From Corallium rubrum (taxonomy: Eukaryota > Cnidaria > Anthozoa > Scleralcyonacea > Coralliidae), in the NCBI GenBank assembly GCA_964035015.1, contig OZ036006.1, positions 10,989,816 to 11,053,815 of the forward strand: a stretch of 64,000 nucleotides of DNA, written 5' to 3'. Made by a program: the position numbers and the translations under genes. Numbering within the stretch: position 1 is the first letter of the stretch; every line of letters starts with the position of its first letter. The notes under the pieces were generated by a model. That model saw only the letters and a program-made list of their open reading frames with translations. It was not told the DNA's origin and ran no database searches. Below are positions 34,477 to 45,420 of this stretch, piece after piece.

Positions 34477-34497
34477 ATGTGCGGTTCTCTGGTGTAA
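34477..34497 (+). promoter_or_regulatory. Short upstream ORF before the deaminase start codon
   Basis: ATG TGC GGT TCT CTG GTG TAA lies 18 bp before the modelled start, in another frame. If the transcript begins upstream it would be read first and could lower translation of the main frame. Confidence 0.35.
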
Positions 34498-34514
34498 TTT
34501 GTGATTCTGTTGTT

Positions 34515-34560
34515 ATGGCAAAAAACGGCAGCGATTTGGTAGATAACTCAAGTCTTAATG
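34515..34560 (+). CDS. Deaminase gene exon 1 (modelled)
   Basis: ATG followed by 14 codons (AKNGSDLVDNSSLN) and one base, then the donor GTAAGTGTG at 34561. It ends in phase 1, as do all following exons. The last codons (SSLN) and the intron start resemble those of exons 2 and 3, so exon 1 may share ancestry with them. An in-frame stop at 34422-34424 limits upstream extension. The start is inferred; the first part of the exon is probably 5' UTR. Confidence 0.55.
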
Positions 34561-34805
34561 GTAAGTGTGACAATTTTAGTGGAAATGGAGGGCCAATTGA
34601 ATGATTTCTCTAATATCCTAGTGTTGCCCATCATTCTGAATTTGTCCATGGTTTATCAACTATAAATGTTTTTCATTTCGCTTTCTTCGCTGTCCTTCGT
34701 TTGGTTGTAACTACTAATCTACTCTAGAACATATCGGTCAATTATGAACATATTTTATTGTCAGAAAACACAAATAACATCGATTGAATATTAAATCATT
34801 TCTAG

Positions 34806-34880
34806 ACGATGGAGAAGTCAAGCCTGGTTGTTCTACTACGAAAGATGTTGAAGCTCCCATGCATAACCTAAGTCTTAATA
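34806..34880 (+). CDS. Deaminase gene exon 2, 75-bp symmetric mini-exon
   Basis: TTTCTAG, then 75 bp, then GTAAGTGTG. Entered and left in phase 1, so it can be skipped or repeated without breaking the frame. It encodes an acidic, probably disordered segment (DGEVKPGCSTTKDVEAPMHN). A diverged copy lies at 33402-33476. Confidence 0.6.
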
Positions 34881-35103
34881 GTAAGTGTGACGATTTTAGT
34901 GGAAATTAAGGGCCAATTGAATGATTTCTCTAATATCCTAGTGTTGCGCATATTCTGAATTTGTCCAGGGTTTATCAACTATAAATGTTCTTCATTTCGC
35001 TTTCTTCGCTATCCTTCGTTTGGTTGTACTGTAACTACTAATCTAACATCTTTTATTGTCATAAAACACAAATAACGTCAATTGAATATTAAATCATTTC
35101 TAG

Positions 35104-35163
35104 ACGATGGAGAAGGCGACTCTGTGGAAGATGCCCCGGAAAATCTTAATCCTAATCCTAATA
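35104..35163 (+). CDS. Deaminase gene exon 3a, 60-bp symmetric mini-exon
   Basis: TTTCTAG, then 60 bp (peptide NDGEGDSVEDAPENLNPNPN), then GTAAGTGTG. Phase 1 on both sides. The peptide is acidic and Asn/Pro-rich. The exon and its flanks recur unchanged at 36734 and 37765. Confidence 0.6.
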
Positions 35164-35499
35164 GTAAGTGTGACAATTTTAGTGGAAATTAAGTGCCAAT
35201 TGAATGGTTTTTTAAATATCTCAGTGTTTCCCATCATTTTGAATTTGTCGATGGTTTTGTTTAGTTTGTTAGCAACTGGTGAAATTGTTTATATTTTCGC
35301 TTTCTTTGCTTTCCTACGTATGCTTGTATAAACTACTATAAAACTTTAGATTTAAATTTTAGCATTTACATTTTAACCATATAAATAAATTCTCTTTAAC
35401 GTCGGTTGCATCTAAGGACGGACACCGTTGATAAAAGCATTACCTCCACCAACGTCAAACTTCCACGTTTCCTAGGAACATTCGACAGTTTTCTCTTAG

Positions 35500-35842
35500 A
35501 CCCCGTCCACACGATGCCGGTACGAAATGAAACCGTAACGATTTCGTTACGGTTAGGCCTTGCGTGTGAACACACGATACCGGCATGAAATGACATGAAA
35601 CCCTAATGCTATAACCGTACCGATTTGAAACCGTATTAAATGCTAACCGTAACGGTATGAAACCGTAACGAAATTATTATTCCTTTTCGGCATCGTGTGA
35701 ACACCTTACCTGCGAACACCTTACCTGTAAACACCTTACCGTAATGTTTTCATCACGGTTTTACGAAACTTTTTTCTCTGCTTAAAAAATACGGGTAAAA
35801 GAAGCGTGATGGCGGGAATTTAATAAAAATGGAGTTAACTAA
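35500..35842. mobile_element. MITE piece with CCGTAACGATTTCGTTACGG hairpin, repeated near 38165-38500
   Basis: CGTCCACACGATGCCGG opens a stretch with the palindrome AACCGTAACGATTTCGTTAC and several CACCTTACC words. It is present in two of the three tandem units and cut short in the middle one (37130-37175). Confidence 0.6.
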
Positions 35843-35845
35843 TAA

Positions 35846-36346
35846 GGGCCTGTTTATATGATTCCGTTGTACCGGGATGTCCCGGTTGCCCGGGATGAAT
35901 TTCATCCCGGGTTTATATGGAGTAAACAAAAGTGCTCGTCCCGGTTGACCGGGTTTATATGGAGTAAACAAAAGTGCTCGTCCCGGTGCTCGCTTCGTCA
36001 AAAAGCGCGGGAATTTAAGGAAATGGACAAAAAAGCAAAAAGTCACCCTAATTCTATGTTAGAATTTATTTCACTTTTTTTATTCAGTATTTTGCCTTTA
36101 GACCTGACCGCGTTTGAACTAAATTCTGACCGTAATATTCAAAGTTACAAGCATTGTAGTTAAGTAAACTTCATCCCGGTGTACCGGGATGTCGCGTTTA
36201 GATGGGGAAAAATCCGTCCCGGTGTACCGAGATCTCGGTTGCTTCAACCGGGATCCCGGTACACCGGGACGTCTCGGTTTCCATATAAACGCAACCGCGA
36301 AAATAACAGTAAATTATGATCCCGGTACACCGGGATCATATAAACA
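35846..36346. mobile_element. MITE with GGGCCTGTTTATATGA ends, unit 1
   Basis: GGGCCTGTTTATATGATTCC starts it and CCCGGTACACCGGGATCATA closes it; the interior repeats CCCGGTGTACCGGGATGTC in both orientations, giving several hairpins. The last bases of the right end are altered. Confidence 0.65.
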
Positions 36347-36733
36347 ATAAAAATGTAAAACCGTAAAACTGTAAAAATAGTAAAGGAATGAAATGATACC
36401 GGTACCGCGTAAAGTGTAAACAGTTTCCTACAGTGATGATTTGATATACCGGTACCGGCGTCTTATAGCTCAACCAATCACAGTTAGGCTGGTTAAACGT
36501 GATTGGTCGAGCTAAATTGACAATTTTAGTGGAAATTGAGGGCCAATTGAATGATTTCTCTAATATCCTAGTGTTGCGCATATTCTGAATTTGTCCAGGG
36601 TTTATCAACTATAAATGTTCTTCATTTCGCTTTCTTCGCTATCCTTCGTTTGGTTGTACTGTAACTACTAATCTAACATCTTTTATTGTCATAAAACACA
36701 AATAACGTCAATTGAATATTAAATCATTTCTAG

Positions 36734-36793
36734 ACGATGGAGAAGGCGACTCTGTGGAAGATGCCCCGGAAAATCTTAATCCTAATCCTAATA
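36734..36793 (+). CDS. Deaminase gene exon 3b, copy of the 60-bp mini-exon
   Basis: Identical in sequence to exon 3a, with the same TTTCTAG acceptor and GTAAGTGTG donor, 1630 bp downstream. Phase 1 on both sides, so including it adds the same 20 residues again. Confidence 0.55.
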
Positions 36794-37764
36794 GTAAGTG
36801 TGACAATTTTAGTGGAAATTAAGTGCCAATTGAATGGTTTTTTAAATATCTCAGTGTTTCCCATCATTTTGAATTTGTCGATGGTTTTGTTTAGTTTGTT
36901 AGCAACTGGTGAAATTGTTTATATTTTCGCTTTCTTTGCTTTCCTACGTTTGCTTGTATAAACTACTATAAAACTTTAGATTTAAATTTTAGCATTTACA
37001 TTTTAACAACCATATAAATAAATTTTCTTTAACGTCGGTTGCATCTAAGGACGGACACCGTTGATAAAAGCATTACCTCCACCAACGTCAAACTTCCACG
37101 TTTCCTAGGAACATTTGACAGTTTTCTCTTAGACCCCGTTCACACGATGCCGGTACGAAATGAAACCGTAACGACTTCTACAAGCATTGTAGTTCAGTAA
37201 ACTTCATCCCGGTGTACCGGGATGTCGCGTTTATATGGGAAAAAATCCGTCCCGGTGTACCAAGATCTCGGTTGCTTCAACCAGGATCCCGGTACACCGG
37301 GACGTCTCGGTGTCCATATAAACGCAACCGCGAAAATAACAGTAAATTATCTGCAAGCCGAGATCCCGGTACACCGGGATCATATAAACAGGCCCTAAAC
37401 TGTAAAAATAGTAAAGGAATGAAATGATACCGGTACCGCGTAAAGTGTAAACAGTTTCCTACAGTGATGATTTGATATACCGGTACCGGCGTCTTATAGC
37501 TCAACCAATCACAGTTAGGCTGGTTAAACGTGATTGGTCGAGCTAAATTGACAATTTTAGTGGAAATTGAGGGCCAATTGAATGATTTCTCTAATATCCT
37601 AGTGTTGCGCATATTCTGAATTTGTCCAGGGTTTATCAACTATAAATGTTCTTCATTTCGCTTTCTTCGCTATCCTTCGTTTGGTTGTACTGTAACTACT
37701 AATCTAACATCTTTTATTGTCATAAAACACAAATAACGTCAATTGAATATTAAATCATTTCTAG

Positions 37765-37824
37765 ACGATGGAGAAGGCGACTCTGTGGAAGATGCCCCGG
37801 AAAATCTTAATCCTAATCCTAATA
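37765..37824 (+). CDS. Deaminase gene exon 3c, second copy of the 60-bp mini-exon
   Basis: Identical to exons 3a and 3b and placed exactly 1031 bp after 3b. Flanking introns are near-identical over hundreds of bases, so the duplication is very recent. Confidence 0.55.
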
Positions 37825-38507
37825 GTAAGTGTGACAATTTTAGTGGAAATTAAGTGCCAATTGAATGGTTTTTTAAATATCTCAGTGTTTCCCATCATTT
37901 TGAATTTGTCGATGGTTTTGTTTAGTTTGTTAGCAACTGGTGAAATTGTTTATATTTTCGCTTTCTTTGCTTTCCTACGTTTGCTTGTATAAACTACTAT
38001 AAAACTTTAGATTTAAATTTTAGCATTTACATTTTAACAACCATATAAATAAATTCTCTTTAACGTCGGTTGCATCTAAGGACGGACACCGTTGATAAAA
38101 GCATTACCTCCACCAACGTCAAACTTCCACGTTTCCTAGGAACATTTGACAGTTTTCTCTTAGACCCCGTCCACACGATGCCGGTACGAAATGAAACCGT
38201 AACGATTTCGTTACGGTTAGGCCTTGCGTGTGAACACACGATATCGGCATGAAATGACATGAAACCCTAATGCTATAACCGTACCGATTTGAAACCGTAT
38301 TAAATGCTAACCGTAACGGTATGAAACCGTAACGAAATTATTATTCCTTTTCGGCATCGTGTGAACACCTTACCAGCGAACACCTTACCTGTAAACACCT
38401 TACCGTAATGTTTTCATCACGGTTTTACGAAACTTTTTTCTCTGCTTAAAAAATACGGGTAAAAGAAGCGTGATGGCGGGAATTTAATAAAAATGGAGTT
38501 AACTAAT

Positions 38508-38932
38508 AAGGGCCTGTTTATATGATCCCGTTGTACCGGGATGTCCCGGTTGCCCGGGATGAATTTCATCGCGGGTTTATATGGAGTAAACAAAGTGCTC
38601 GTCCCGGTTGACCAGGATGAATTTCATCCGGGTCAAAAAGCGCGGGAATTTAAGGAAATGTTAGAAGTTATTTCACTATTATTCAGTATTTTTCCTTTAG
38701 ACCTGACCGCGTTTGAACGAAATTCTGACCATAATATTCAAAGTTACAAGCATTGTAGTTAAGTAAACTTCATCCCGGTGTACCGGGATGTCGCGTTTAT
38801 ATGGGAAAAAATCCGTCCCGGTGTACCGAGATCTCGGTTGCTTCAACCGGGATCCCGGTACACCGGGACGTATAACAGTAAATTATCTACAAGCCGAGAT
38901 CCTGGTACACCGGGATCATATAAACAGGCCCT
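38508..38932. mobile_element. MITE with GGGCCTGTTTATATGA ends, complete copy
   Basis: Mirrored ends GGGCCTGTTTATATGATCCC and GGGATCATATAAACAGGCCC. The same right end is found at 37360-37393 in the middle unit, where the left end is missing. Non-coding. Confidence 0.75.
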
Positions 38933-39349
38933 AAACTGTAAAAATAGTAAAGGAATGAAATGATACCGGTACCGCATAAACAGTTTCCTACAGTGATGAT
39001 TTGATATAGTGGTACCGGCGTCTTATAGCTCAACCAATCACAGTTAGGCTGGTTAAACGTGATTGGTCGAGCTAAATAAAAACCTGTTGAGCGCTTTTAT
39101 CAACGGTGTTCATCCTTAGATGCAACCGACGGTATTTTCCTGAGCTTTTGTGTGTTGCTCAGGACATCCTCTAAAGCTATTACAACCTCTGATGAGTAAC
39201 ACTGTACTGGAAGAAAGCTCAGGAAAATAACGATTTTTGACATGGGTGTATCCGCTAAATTTAAATTTACAGTATCATTATTTACCACGCAAAGCAATTA
39301 AATACAAACTTTTACCAGCCAATTATAAACATCTGTGCTTTGACTCCAG

Positions 39350-39448
39350 GTTCTAGACGACAGAATGAACCACTTCAGATACCTGGCTCCACGTCTGAAA
39401 GTCCCGTCTCTACACCTACACCACAGCCTACACCATCTAGTGACCCTA
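39350..39448 (+). CDS. Deaminase gene exon 4, 99-bp S/T/P-rich mini-exon
   Basis: Acceptor TTTGACTCCAG, then 99 bp, then GTAAGTAGT. Read in phase 1 it gives a linker rich in Ser, Thr, Pro and Gln (PGSTSESPVSTPTPQPTPSS). An alternative acceptor seven bases later (TTCTAG) would resemble the other mini-exons but would shift the frame away from the deaminase exon, so the first is preferred. Confidence 0.55.
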
Positions 39449-39466
39449 GTAAGTAGTAAACAGTAA

Positions 39467-39555
39467 TAGACTGCAAGCCGTCCCTCGTACCCAACCTTCG
39501 GCGCTCAAACGAAGGAAAATAAACGAAGGAAAATAGAGGGACGGCTCGCAGTCTA
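39467..39555. repeat. Hairpin, arms TAGACTGCAAGCCGTCCCTC
   Basis: Arms of about 20 bp around an ACGAAGGAAAATAA-repeated centre, immediately after exon 4 and its donor. Confidence 0.7.
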
Positions 39556-39556
39556 C

Positions 39557-39724
39557 ATATTTGGCATATACCTCGCAGGTGACCATTCAGATTGCTCGAA
39601 AAGCACTATTCACCTGCGAGGTATATGCTAATTAACAATTATTCACCGAAGTGGAGGTGAATAGTGCAGTGCTGGGTATTCACCTCGCCGAAGCACTATC
39701 CACCTCCACTTCGATGAATAATTG

Positions 39725-39727
<3 letters not shown>
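39557..39727. mobile_element. GGTGAATAGTGC-type foldback, short copy
   Basis: GCATATACCTCGCAGGTGA, AGCACTATTCACCTGCGAGG and TTAACAATTATTCACCGAAG with complements, as in the copies at 16.4-16.9 and 57.9-58.4 kb but with a large central deletion. A TA run (39727-39772) follows, then a hairpin at 39842-39915 with GGTTCAGTAAAAGTCC arms. Confidence 0.7.
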
Positions 39728-39777
<50 letters not shown>

Positions 39778-40058
39778 TAGATACACAATATGAGCAACCG
39801 AACTGTATGGGATATCCTGGGACAAAATTTTGAGATTTTTTGACCAAGCCTTGGGAGGTTCAGTAAAAGTCCCTCGTTTGCCCTCAGGACTTTTACTGAA
39901 CCTCGAACTTCCCTCGGCTTTCAGGTAATCTAATCACTAATCAACCTATATGTTATATTAGTTTATCAAGATTGATCGACAAGTTGCTCCAACACTTTGA
40001 AACCGATGTTTCAAGCAACTTTTCGAGGAATCGTTATATATATATATATATATACAAA

Positions 40059-40207
40059 GCATGAAGTACAGTATAGTTACCTTAAAGTCTTCGCTACCAG
40101 AGGTTTCACCCTATGATGATCCTGTTTAGGGTGAACCCTATGATGATCCCGTTTAGGGTGCATGAAACCTCTGGTAGCGAAGACTTTAAGGTAACTATAC
40201 TTCATGC
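40059..40207. repeat. Foldback, arms GCATGAAGTACAGTATAGTT-like
   Basis: About 50-bp arms (AGTATAGTTACCTTAAAGTC and complement) around a duplicated CCCTATGATGATCC(C/T)GTTTAGGGTG core. Flanked by TA repeats on both sides. Confidence 0.75.
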
Positions 40208-40264
40208 TCTGTATTTTGCTCTATCTATATGGTATTGAGCACTCTCTAACATTTCGTGAACCAA

Positions 40265-40481
<217 letters not shown>

Positions 40482-40559
40482 ATCAATCTTGATAAAGCGT
40501 TTGCAATTCAAGTTGCTGCCAATCAAAATTGCAATGTTGAGTATTGCAAAGTCGTACGC

Positions 40560-40735
40560 AAGAGAACATTAAGTTTGTCTTATTTGAAAGAACACTTAAA
40601 ATGATAGAGTAACATCTTTTGCAGTTTTTCGTTTCCTTGCTTCATTCTTGAGATATTTCAGGTTGTTTGATGTGAATGTCGCATGCTGCGACATCACACG
40701 TGCATAATGAGCTATCGAAAAACGTTATTTATTAT
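40560..40735 (-). repeat. Dispersed repeat (family of 13.4 kb)
   Basis: GTTTCCTTGCTTCATTCTTG, GATATTTCAG and CACGTGCATAATGAG as in the copy at 13.48-13.6 kb; CTTATTTGAAAGAACACTTA matches 15180 and 43715. Confidence 0.65.
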
Positions 40736-40929
40736 ATAAAACAGAGTGTTTTATTGATGTTTCCACCACTAATAAAAATAGGCATGTCTAGACATGCATG
40801 TATCTACTGCGTTCAATCATGCCTATAGCTATTATAGTGAAAACAATGTTGTAATTACTGTATGTACTTGTAGTGACCTTGTATTCAGAGCTGAACAAGA
40901 TTTTCGTCGATGCTAGCCATATGCTGTGT

Positions 40930-41115
40930 TTTTACCTTAAGAAAGGAACTCAGAGTAAAGCCAGCAAAGCATAGGAGGTTGAGCACTATTAAACAACTCT
41001 ACTCATATCCAGCACAGAAGCATGAGTCCCAAGCCTGTGCATGGTCACCCATTCAAATATTAACTCAATCAAATTGGGCTTCACTTAGGTCCTTGTGACG
41101 AGAGGCAGTGTGATA
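40930..41115 (-). mobile_element. Diverged 5S-derived SINE
   Basis: ATGAGTCCCAAGCC, GGTCACCCATTCAAATATTAAC and GACGAGAGGCAGTGTGATAA parallel the better preserved SINE at 43.9-44.3 kb, with many substitutions. From 41116 to 42240 no gene is seen. Confidence 0.55.
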
Positions 41116-42241
41116 ATAGCTTGACTATTAAAGCTATGGTACTATTTAAAACCTATGGTAATAAAGTATGGTTATTGTTTAGTAGGCCAATCAAATTTTA
41201 ATACAGTACACCAATAACTCACAAAATTTGACTATTGTAAAGTATTTAAATAACTTTGTTGCAACAATTTGTCAAATAATAATGCAATCCAGTTGGTAGG
41301 AAAATCATTTGAGATAACAAGCATCTGAAGTATGACTGCTGTAAAGTTTAGAAATAATGAAGTTGTGAACGAAGATCTCCAGCAATTGTCATCAAAATTA
41401 TGAAAGCAACTTAGCAATATATGCATGCATGCAGTAAAAGGTAGAATAAATATTTGGCTTTCATGTCATAAATTTTTGCATGACATTGACAGCTGCAGCA
41501 TACAATTTAATTACCCCATTATAAATATAAAGAGCCTGTCACTGACATTTGACTATTGTACAATGTACAATGTTATTTAATAGCATAATAATTTCGTTCG
41601 TGGACTACCACAGGTTTTGCACATTGTTGCTTGATCATGAAGCTAGTTTTGTTTTCTTAGAAGAAAATTTCATTTCTGTTCAGCAATGCACAGCCTTGTC
41701 AGTTTACAAAGCTCGATCAAACTGCTGAATACATGTATTAAAACACGTTGGCCATATAAATGGCCTCGATCGTCTGAATATGAAATTGTCCAAAGACTAT
41801 TAGGAGGCTTTCAAAAACTTATCATCATTCCAACAACGTCTATAGGACATCACATTTAAAAATTGACAACGATTCAGACTTAAAATACTTACCAAGCTTG
41901 TAAAAACTTCTATTCTTGAAATAAATATTCTCGCTCCTTGAACTGATTTCGCTCCATGCTGGCCATAGCATTGACTTACATGAAGTATTTAGTTTACAAT
42001 TTTGGCTTCGGTCGGAGGTTTGTCGTCAGTCAATCGTTTAATTCTATGTTTTGATTGGCTCCGAAGGCATTCTTTTGTTAACTTACTTAACTTACACGCA
42101 CGGCAGCAATGTATCTACTCGCGCATGCGCAGTAGATACAAAAACGATAATCTCACATGTGTGATTATTTATGATAATCTCACATGTGTTGATTATCCGT
42201 GGAACGTATTAGAGTTTACTGCTCTATTTTTGTGGGGAAAT

Positions 42242-42420
42242 AGGACTATAGATCGTTTTCATCTGACGTTACGGCGGCCATATTGGTGTACCAAAACAAT
42301 GAAATGGCGGCCATATTGGTGTACGGTATGGGAATTAGCTCTTTCTTATTCAAATATTTCGTATTGTTTCACCACCCCAATGGGGCCACCGATCACGTGA
42401 GTGAAAACGATCTATATCCT
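42242..42420. mobile_element. MITE with ATAGATCGTTTTCA ends
   Basis: GACTATAGATCGTTTTCATC on the left and GAAAACGATCTATATCC on the right; inside, GGCGGCCATATTGGTGTAC is directly repeated twice (about 42273 and 42304). Non-coding. Confidence 0.7.
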
Positions 42421-43130
42421 AGTCAACACTCGAAATAAATTTCATATTTCCACGCATCCATATTTTAATTAATTCTCTACGATTGCGTAGCATAAGGAGA
42501 TAATTTCTTTCTGTTCGATTAGTAGAATATTTGCATTATCATCTGCATATATATTAGCATAACAATGAACAAGGCTGTTATCAATAGTTTGGTTGGGCGC
42601 TAAATACTATTCTCAAAAACATTCTCCGCATTACTCGCAAAATTATGATCACGTTCTCCTTCGTCCAACACCACAGTCATATGAGCCCATGGATTATTTT
42701 ACGAATTTGCTCCAATATCAACCATCTTCCTTTTGGTATTTAATAATAATTGTAGGGATTCGTAGCCAGGCAGCATTCCCCTTGTGATAATAATTGCTAG
42801 TTTATTCATTCATTCATTCGTCATTTTATCGAGTCCAGATCGGGGGACGCCGCAGCATCTTGGCCCGACCCAGGTTTCCTTACAAGGTAAGGTTTTTCCT
42901 GGCCTCCGCATGCTGCGGTTGTTGTTGCAGCCCAGACTGCATGTAAATAGTCGTAGATTGTGCGTCAGTTCAACGCACTCGTAAGCTTTCTTGGTTCACA
43001 CTAGTCAATAAATGTAGCGCCCACACCGTGGCACAAAACTCCATATATTTGTTCAGTCGTCATTTGATACGCTAATAGTTGTTTATAGCATAGAATCTCT
43101 ATATCTTTGCTATTGTCAATTATAAAATAA
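42421..43130. other. Stretch without a recognised gene
   Basis: CTTACAAG-GTAAGG at about 42881-42890 resembles an exon end, but no supported acceptor or coding frame was found with it. Confidence 0.35.
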
Positions 43131-43286
43131 GGTCTCCTCTACGCACGCTCTGATTGGCTGGGCTCCGTGCATTTATAAGAGAACAGAGATCATGAATGAC
43201 GTAAAATGGCGTAGAATGGCGTCAGCCCGGCAAAATTCCAAAACTACCTCACTTTTAGTTTGATTTTTCTTCTTCTTATTTTATAA

Positions 43287-43481
43287 AACAAATAAAACAT
43301 ACCGCTCCTGTGCATATGTACTCTTATAAAGGTACGCTTGACGTGATTTGAACACGAAAGAAGTGTAAAGGCACTCGGCTATCGCCTCGTCGTGCCTCTA
43401 CTCAACTTCTTTCGTGTTCAAATGACGTCAAACGTGCCTTTATAAGAGTACATATGCACGGAGCTTTATGTTTTATTTGTT
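43287..43481. repeat. Foldback with TGCATATGTACTCTTATAAA arm
   Basis: Arms of about 90 bp, from AACAAATAAAACAT to its complement, around TCGGCTATCGCCTCGTCG. It is embedded in the dispersed repeat that starts at 43135 (CTGATTGGCTGGGCTCCGTG) and resumes at 43560-43770. Confidence 0.75.
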
Positions 43482-43822
43482 AAATATAATCACTTGAAGA
43501 TCTACATGTTTAGTGTTCTGGGCGAAACACACGCACATGTTTCCCTTGAATTACTTTGGTGTGATAATAGCAAAGATATGGAACTTCTTTCAACAACTCA
43601 TTATCCACATGTGACGTTAAAATGTTTAATTTGCATATCAAACGAACTGAAATAACTCAAGAACGAAGCAAGGAAACGAAAAACTGCAAAAGCTGTTACT
43701 CTACCATTTAAAGTGTTCTTTTAAATAAGACAAACTTAATTTTCGTTGCATGTGCACTTTAAGATATCTGAGGATGATCAGTATAGTGACGTTTTTCATT
43801 ATATCTATCCAATATCACATTC

Positions 43823-44603
43823 AGGCCCGTTTCAGACGGCGTATTTATCATGAGCCGTATCTAATACAAATTGCTTCGACCATAGTTCGACCAAAAAACG
43901 ACGTTTGATTCAGACGCCGTATTTATCGAGTCTAATTCTAATTCTCTTTATTCACAATGATTAAATACAAATCATGCGTTACAAATTCAAATTCTAAGGA
44001 TTTTTCAATGTGGCCGTGTCGAGGCATATCAAAGGCGCTTTAAGCAGCCGCCATACGACACAGTTCAGACCACGGATCCCAGCTAAGCCCTATAGGTGTT
44101 GATCTTACGGAGGGAGGAAAACCGGAGAACCGGGCGAAAAACCCTCGGAGCACAGGAGAGACCAACTAAACTCTACTCACATGAGTCCCAAGCTCGAGAA
44201 CGGGGTTGTTCCCAGACGGTCACCCATCCAAGTACTAACCCCGTCTAACCGGGCTTAACTATTGGTGAGAGGCAGCGCCCTAACAGCACACGCCATCCGT
44301 GCTCCCCTTGCATATTCGTATTCATATCCTTGCATAATGTATATTCGTATTCCAACTGTGGGTAATATCATACATTAAACATTACTATATAATTTATACA
44401 TTATAGATACGGCTCATGAAAAATACGTCGTTTGAATCAAAGTCGTGCCACAATCGTATAATACGACCGCGACGGTCGTATTAAATAATTAGGTCGACCT
44501 GAATACAAACTGCCGTATTTAATTGATTCAGACGGCGTATTTTTCATAACTTAATTATAGTATAGATACGGCTCATGAAAAATACGCCGTCTGAAACGGG
44601 CCT
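43823..44603. mobile_element. MITE with AGGCCCGTTTCAGACGGCG ends, carrying a SINE
   Basis: AGGCCCGTTTCAGACGGCGT and TATCATGAGCCGTATCTA on the left are mirrored by TAGATACGGCTCATGAAAAA and GCCGTCTGAAACGGGCCT on the right. A 5S-derived SINE at 43929-44305 is inserted in it. It ends 76 bp before the deaminase exon acceptor. Confidence 0.8.
43929..44305 (-). mobile_element. 5S rRNA-derived SINE
   Basis: The minus strand starts GGAGCACGGATGGCGTGTGC and contains GTTAGTACTTGGATGGGTGA and CCGTCTGGGAACA, the internal control region of 5S rRNA, so pol III transcription is expected. The body includes GGTTTTTCGCCCGGTTCTCC, and the 3' end is a short AGAATTAGAATTAGA tail. It sits in the last intron of the deaminase gene, antisense to it. 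Confidence 0.8.
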
Positions 44604-44679
44604 AAATCGTCGTATCATAGATGCACTTTATAAATTAGATTGATTGACAAATACAAAATAGTTTTTGTTCCAATCCTAG

Positions 44680-45299
44680 AAATTTTGGCGAAAGAAATTG
44701 AAAGGAAATTTCTCATCACAGCCAAGCACGGAGAAAATGGAAACCACTGGCCCAGTGGAGCCGGTGCAACAGTAATGGCTTGCTGTATCAAAAATGATGG
44801 TGGAGGAATCGTCAAAAAGGTTTATCGTAATACTAATAGTAAAGAACGTCGACACGCAGAAACATACCTTCTAGATTACCTTACAGAATACCTCGAAAAA
44901 AATAGAAACCCACCCAACATTTCGATAGATGTATTTATAAACTATTCACCATGTAGTGTATGTTCTAGAAAAATTGGAAACTTCGTGAACGGATCCGAAG
45001 TGATCAGAGAACTCAACATCATGTTCTCCAACTTATACAACATTAAACCATACCCCGGTAATAACGACGCCCAAACAAATCAGGCTGGGCTGCTTTCGCT
45101 TAGCAATGTCCAAAGAGTCACATTGTCCGTTCTTACTAGTAACGGAGACTACTGGGAACCTTTTCTTGAAGATTTCGTTAATCCAAGCGAGGATGAGAAA
45201 ATACGGTTACAAGCCAAAGCGAACGAAACAGGTCGAACGGACAGAGAAGCGACTGATGTCAGGTATCTTGAACGTATCCTAAACGAGGAGCCTATATAA
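44680..45299 (+). CDS. AID/APOBEC-like cytidine deaminase domain (terminal exon)
   Basis: After a pyrimidine-rich acceptor (GTTTTTGTTCCAATCCTAG) the frame runs about 205 residues to TAA at 45297-45299. Zinc motif one is RRHAETYLL (His at 44853-44855, Glu at 44859-44861); motif two is NYSPCSVCSRK (Cys at 44952-44954 and 44961-44963), with 29 residues between Glu and Pro. In AID/APOBEC enzymes His and the two Cys bind zinc and Glu moves the proton while cytosine in DNA or RNA is turned to uracil. Further matches to that fold are YRNTNS before HAE, LNIMFSNLYNI (beta 4), LSLSNVQRVTLSVL (beta 5) and DYWEPFLEDFV (helix). The Trp of the vertebrate SWSPC motif is Tyr here. No signal peptide is seen. 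The exon is in phase 1 with the upstream mini-exons. Partner, target and localisation are unknown; immunity or mutator roles are inference from the family. Confidence 0.85.
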
Positions 45300-45420
45300 T
45301 CTGGAAAAAATCCTAAACCAAGAAGCCTATAATATATATATATGATATATGACATATGATATATGATATATATATATATATGATATATGATATATATATA
45401 TATATATATATATATATGGT
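45300..45420 (+). repeat. Repeated C-terminal tail of the deaminase exon, then ATATGATATA-rich tract
   Basis: CTGGAAAAAATCCTAAACCA AGAAGCCTATAA-type sequence right after the stop resembles the last 33 bp of the coding exon (LEKILNQEAY against LERILNEEPI). It is followed by about 90 bp of TA and GATATA repeats. Confidence 0.6.

Larger units (their letters stand above)
34890..39065 (+). repeat. Tandem segmental duplication carrying the 60-bp exon
   Basis: The block beginning ATTTTAGTGGAAATT recurs at about 34893, 36523 and 37554 (offsets 1630 and 1031), each time with the 60-bp exon about 210 bp on and the same intron after it. Units differ mainly by MITE content. Identity looks very high by eye, including non-coding sequence. 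Confidence 0.85.

Noticed and set aside
35107..37992. Identical 74-residue frame present three times (MEKATLWKMPRK...)
   Set aside because: It begins inside the 60-bp mini-exon in a different frame and runs through the GTAAGT donor into the intron; conservation is explained by the recent tandem duplication.
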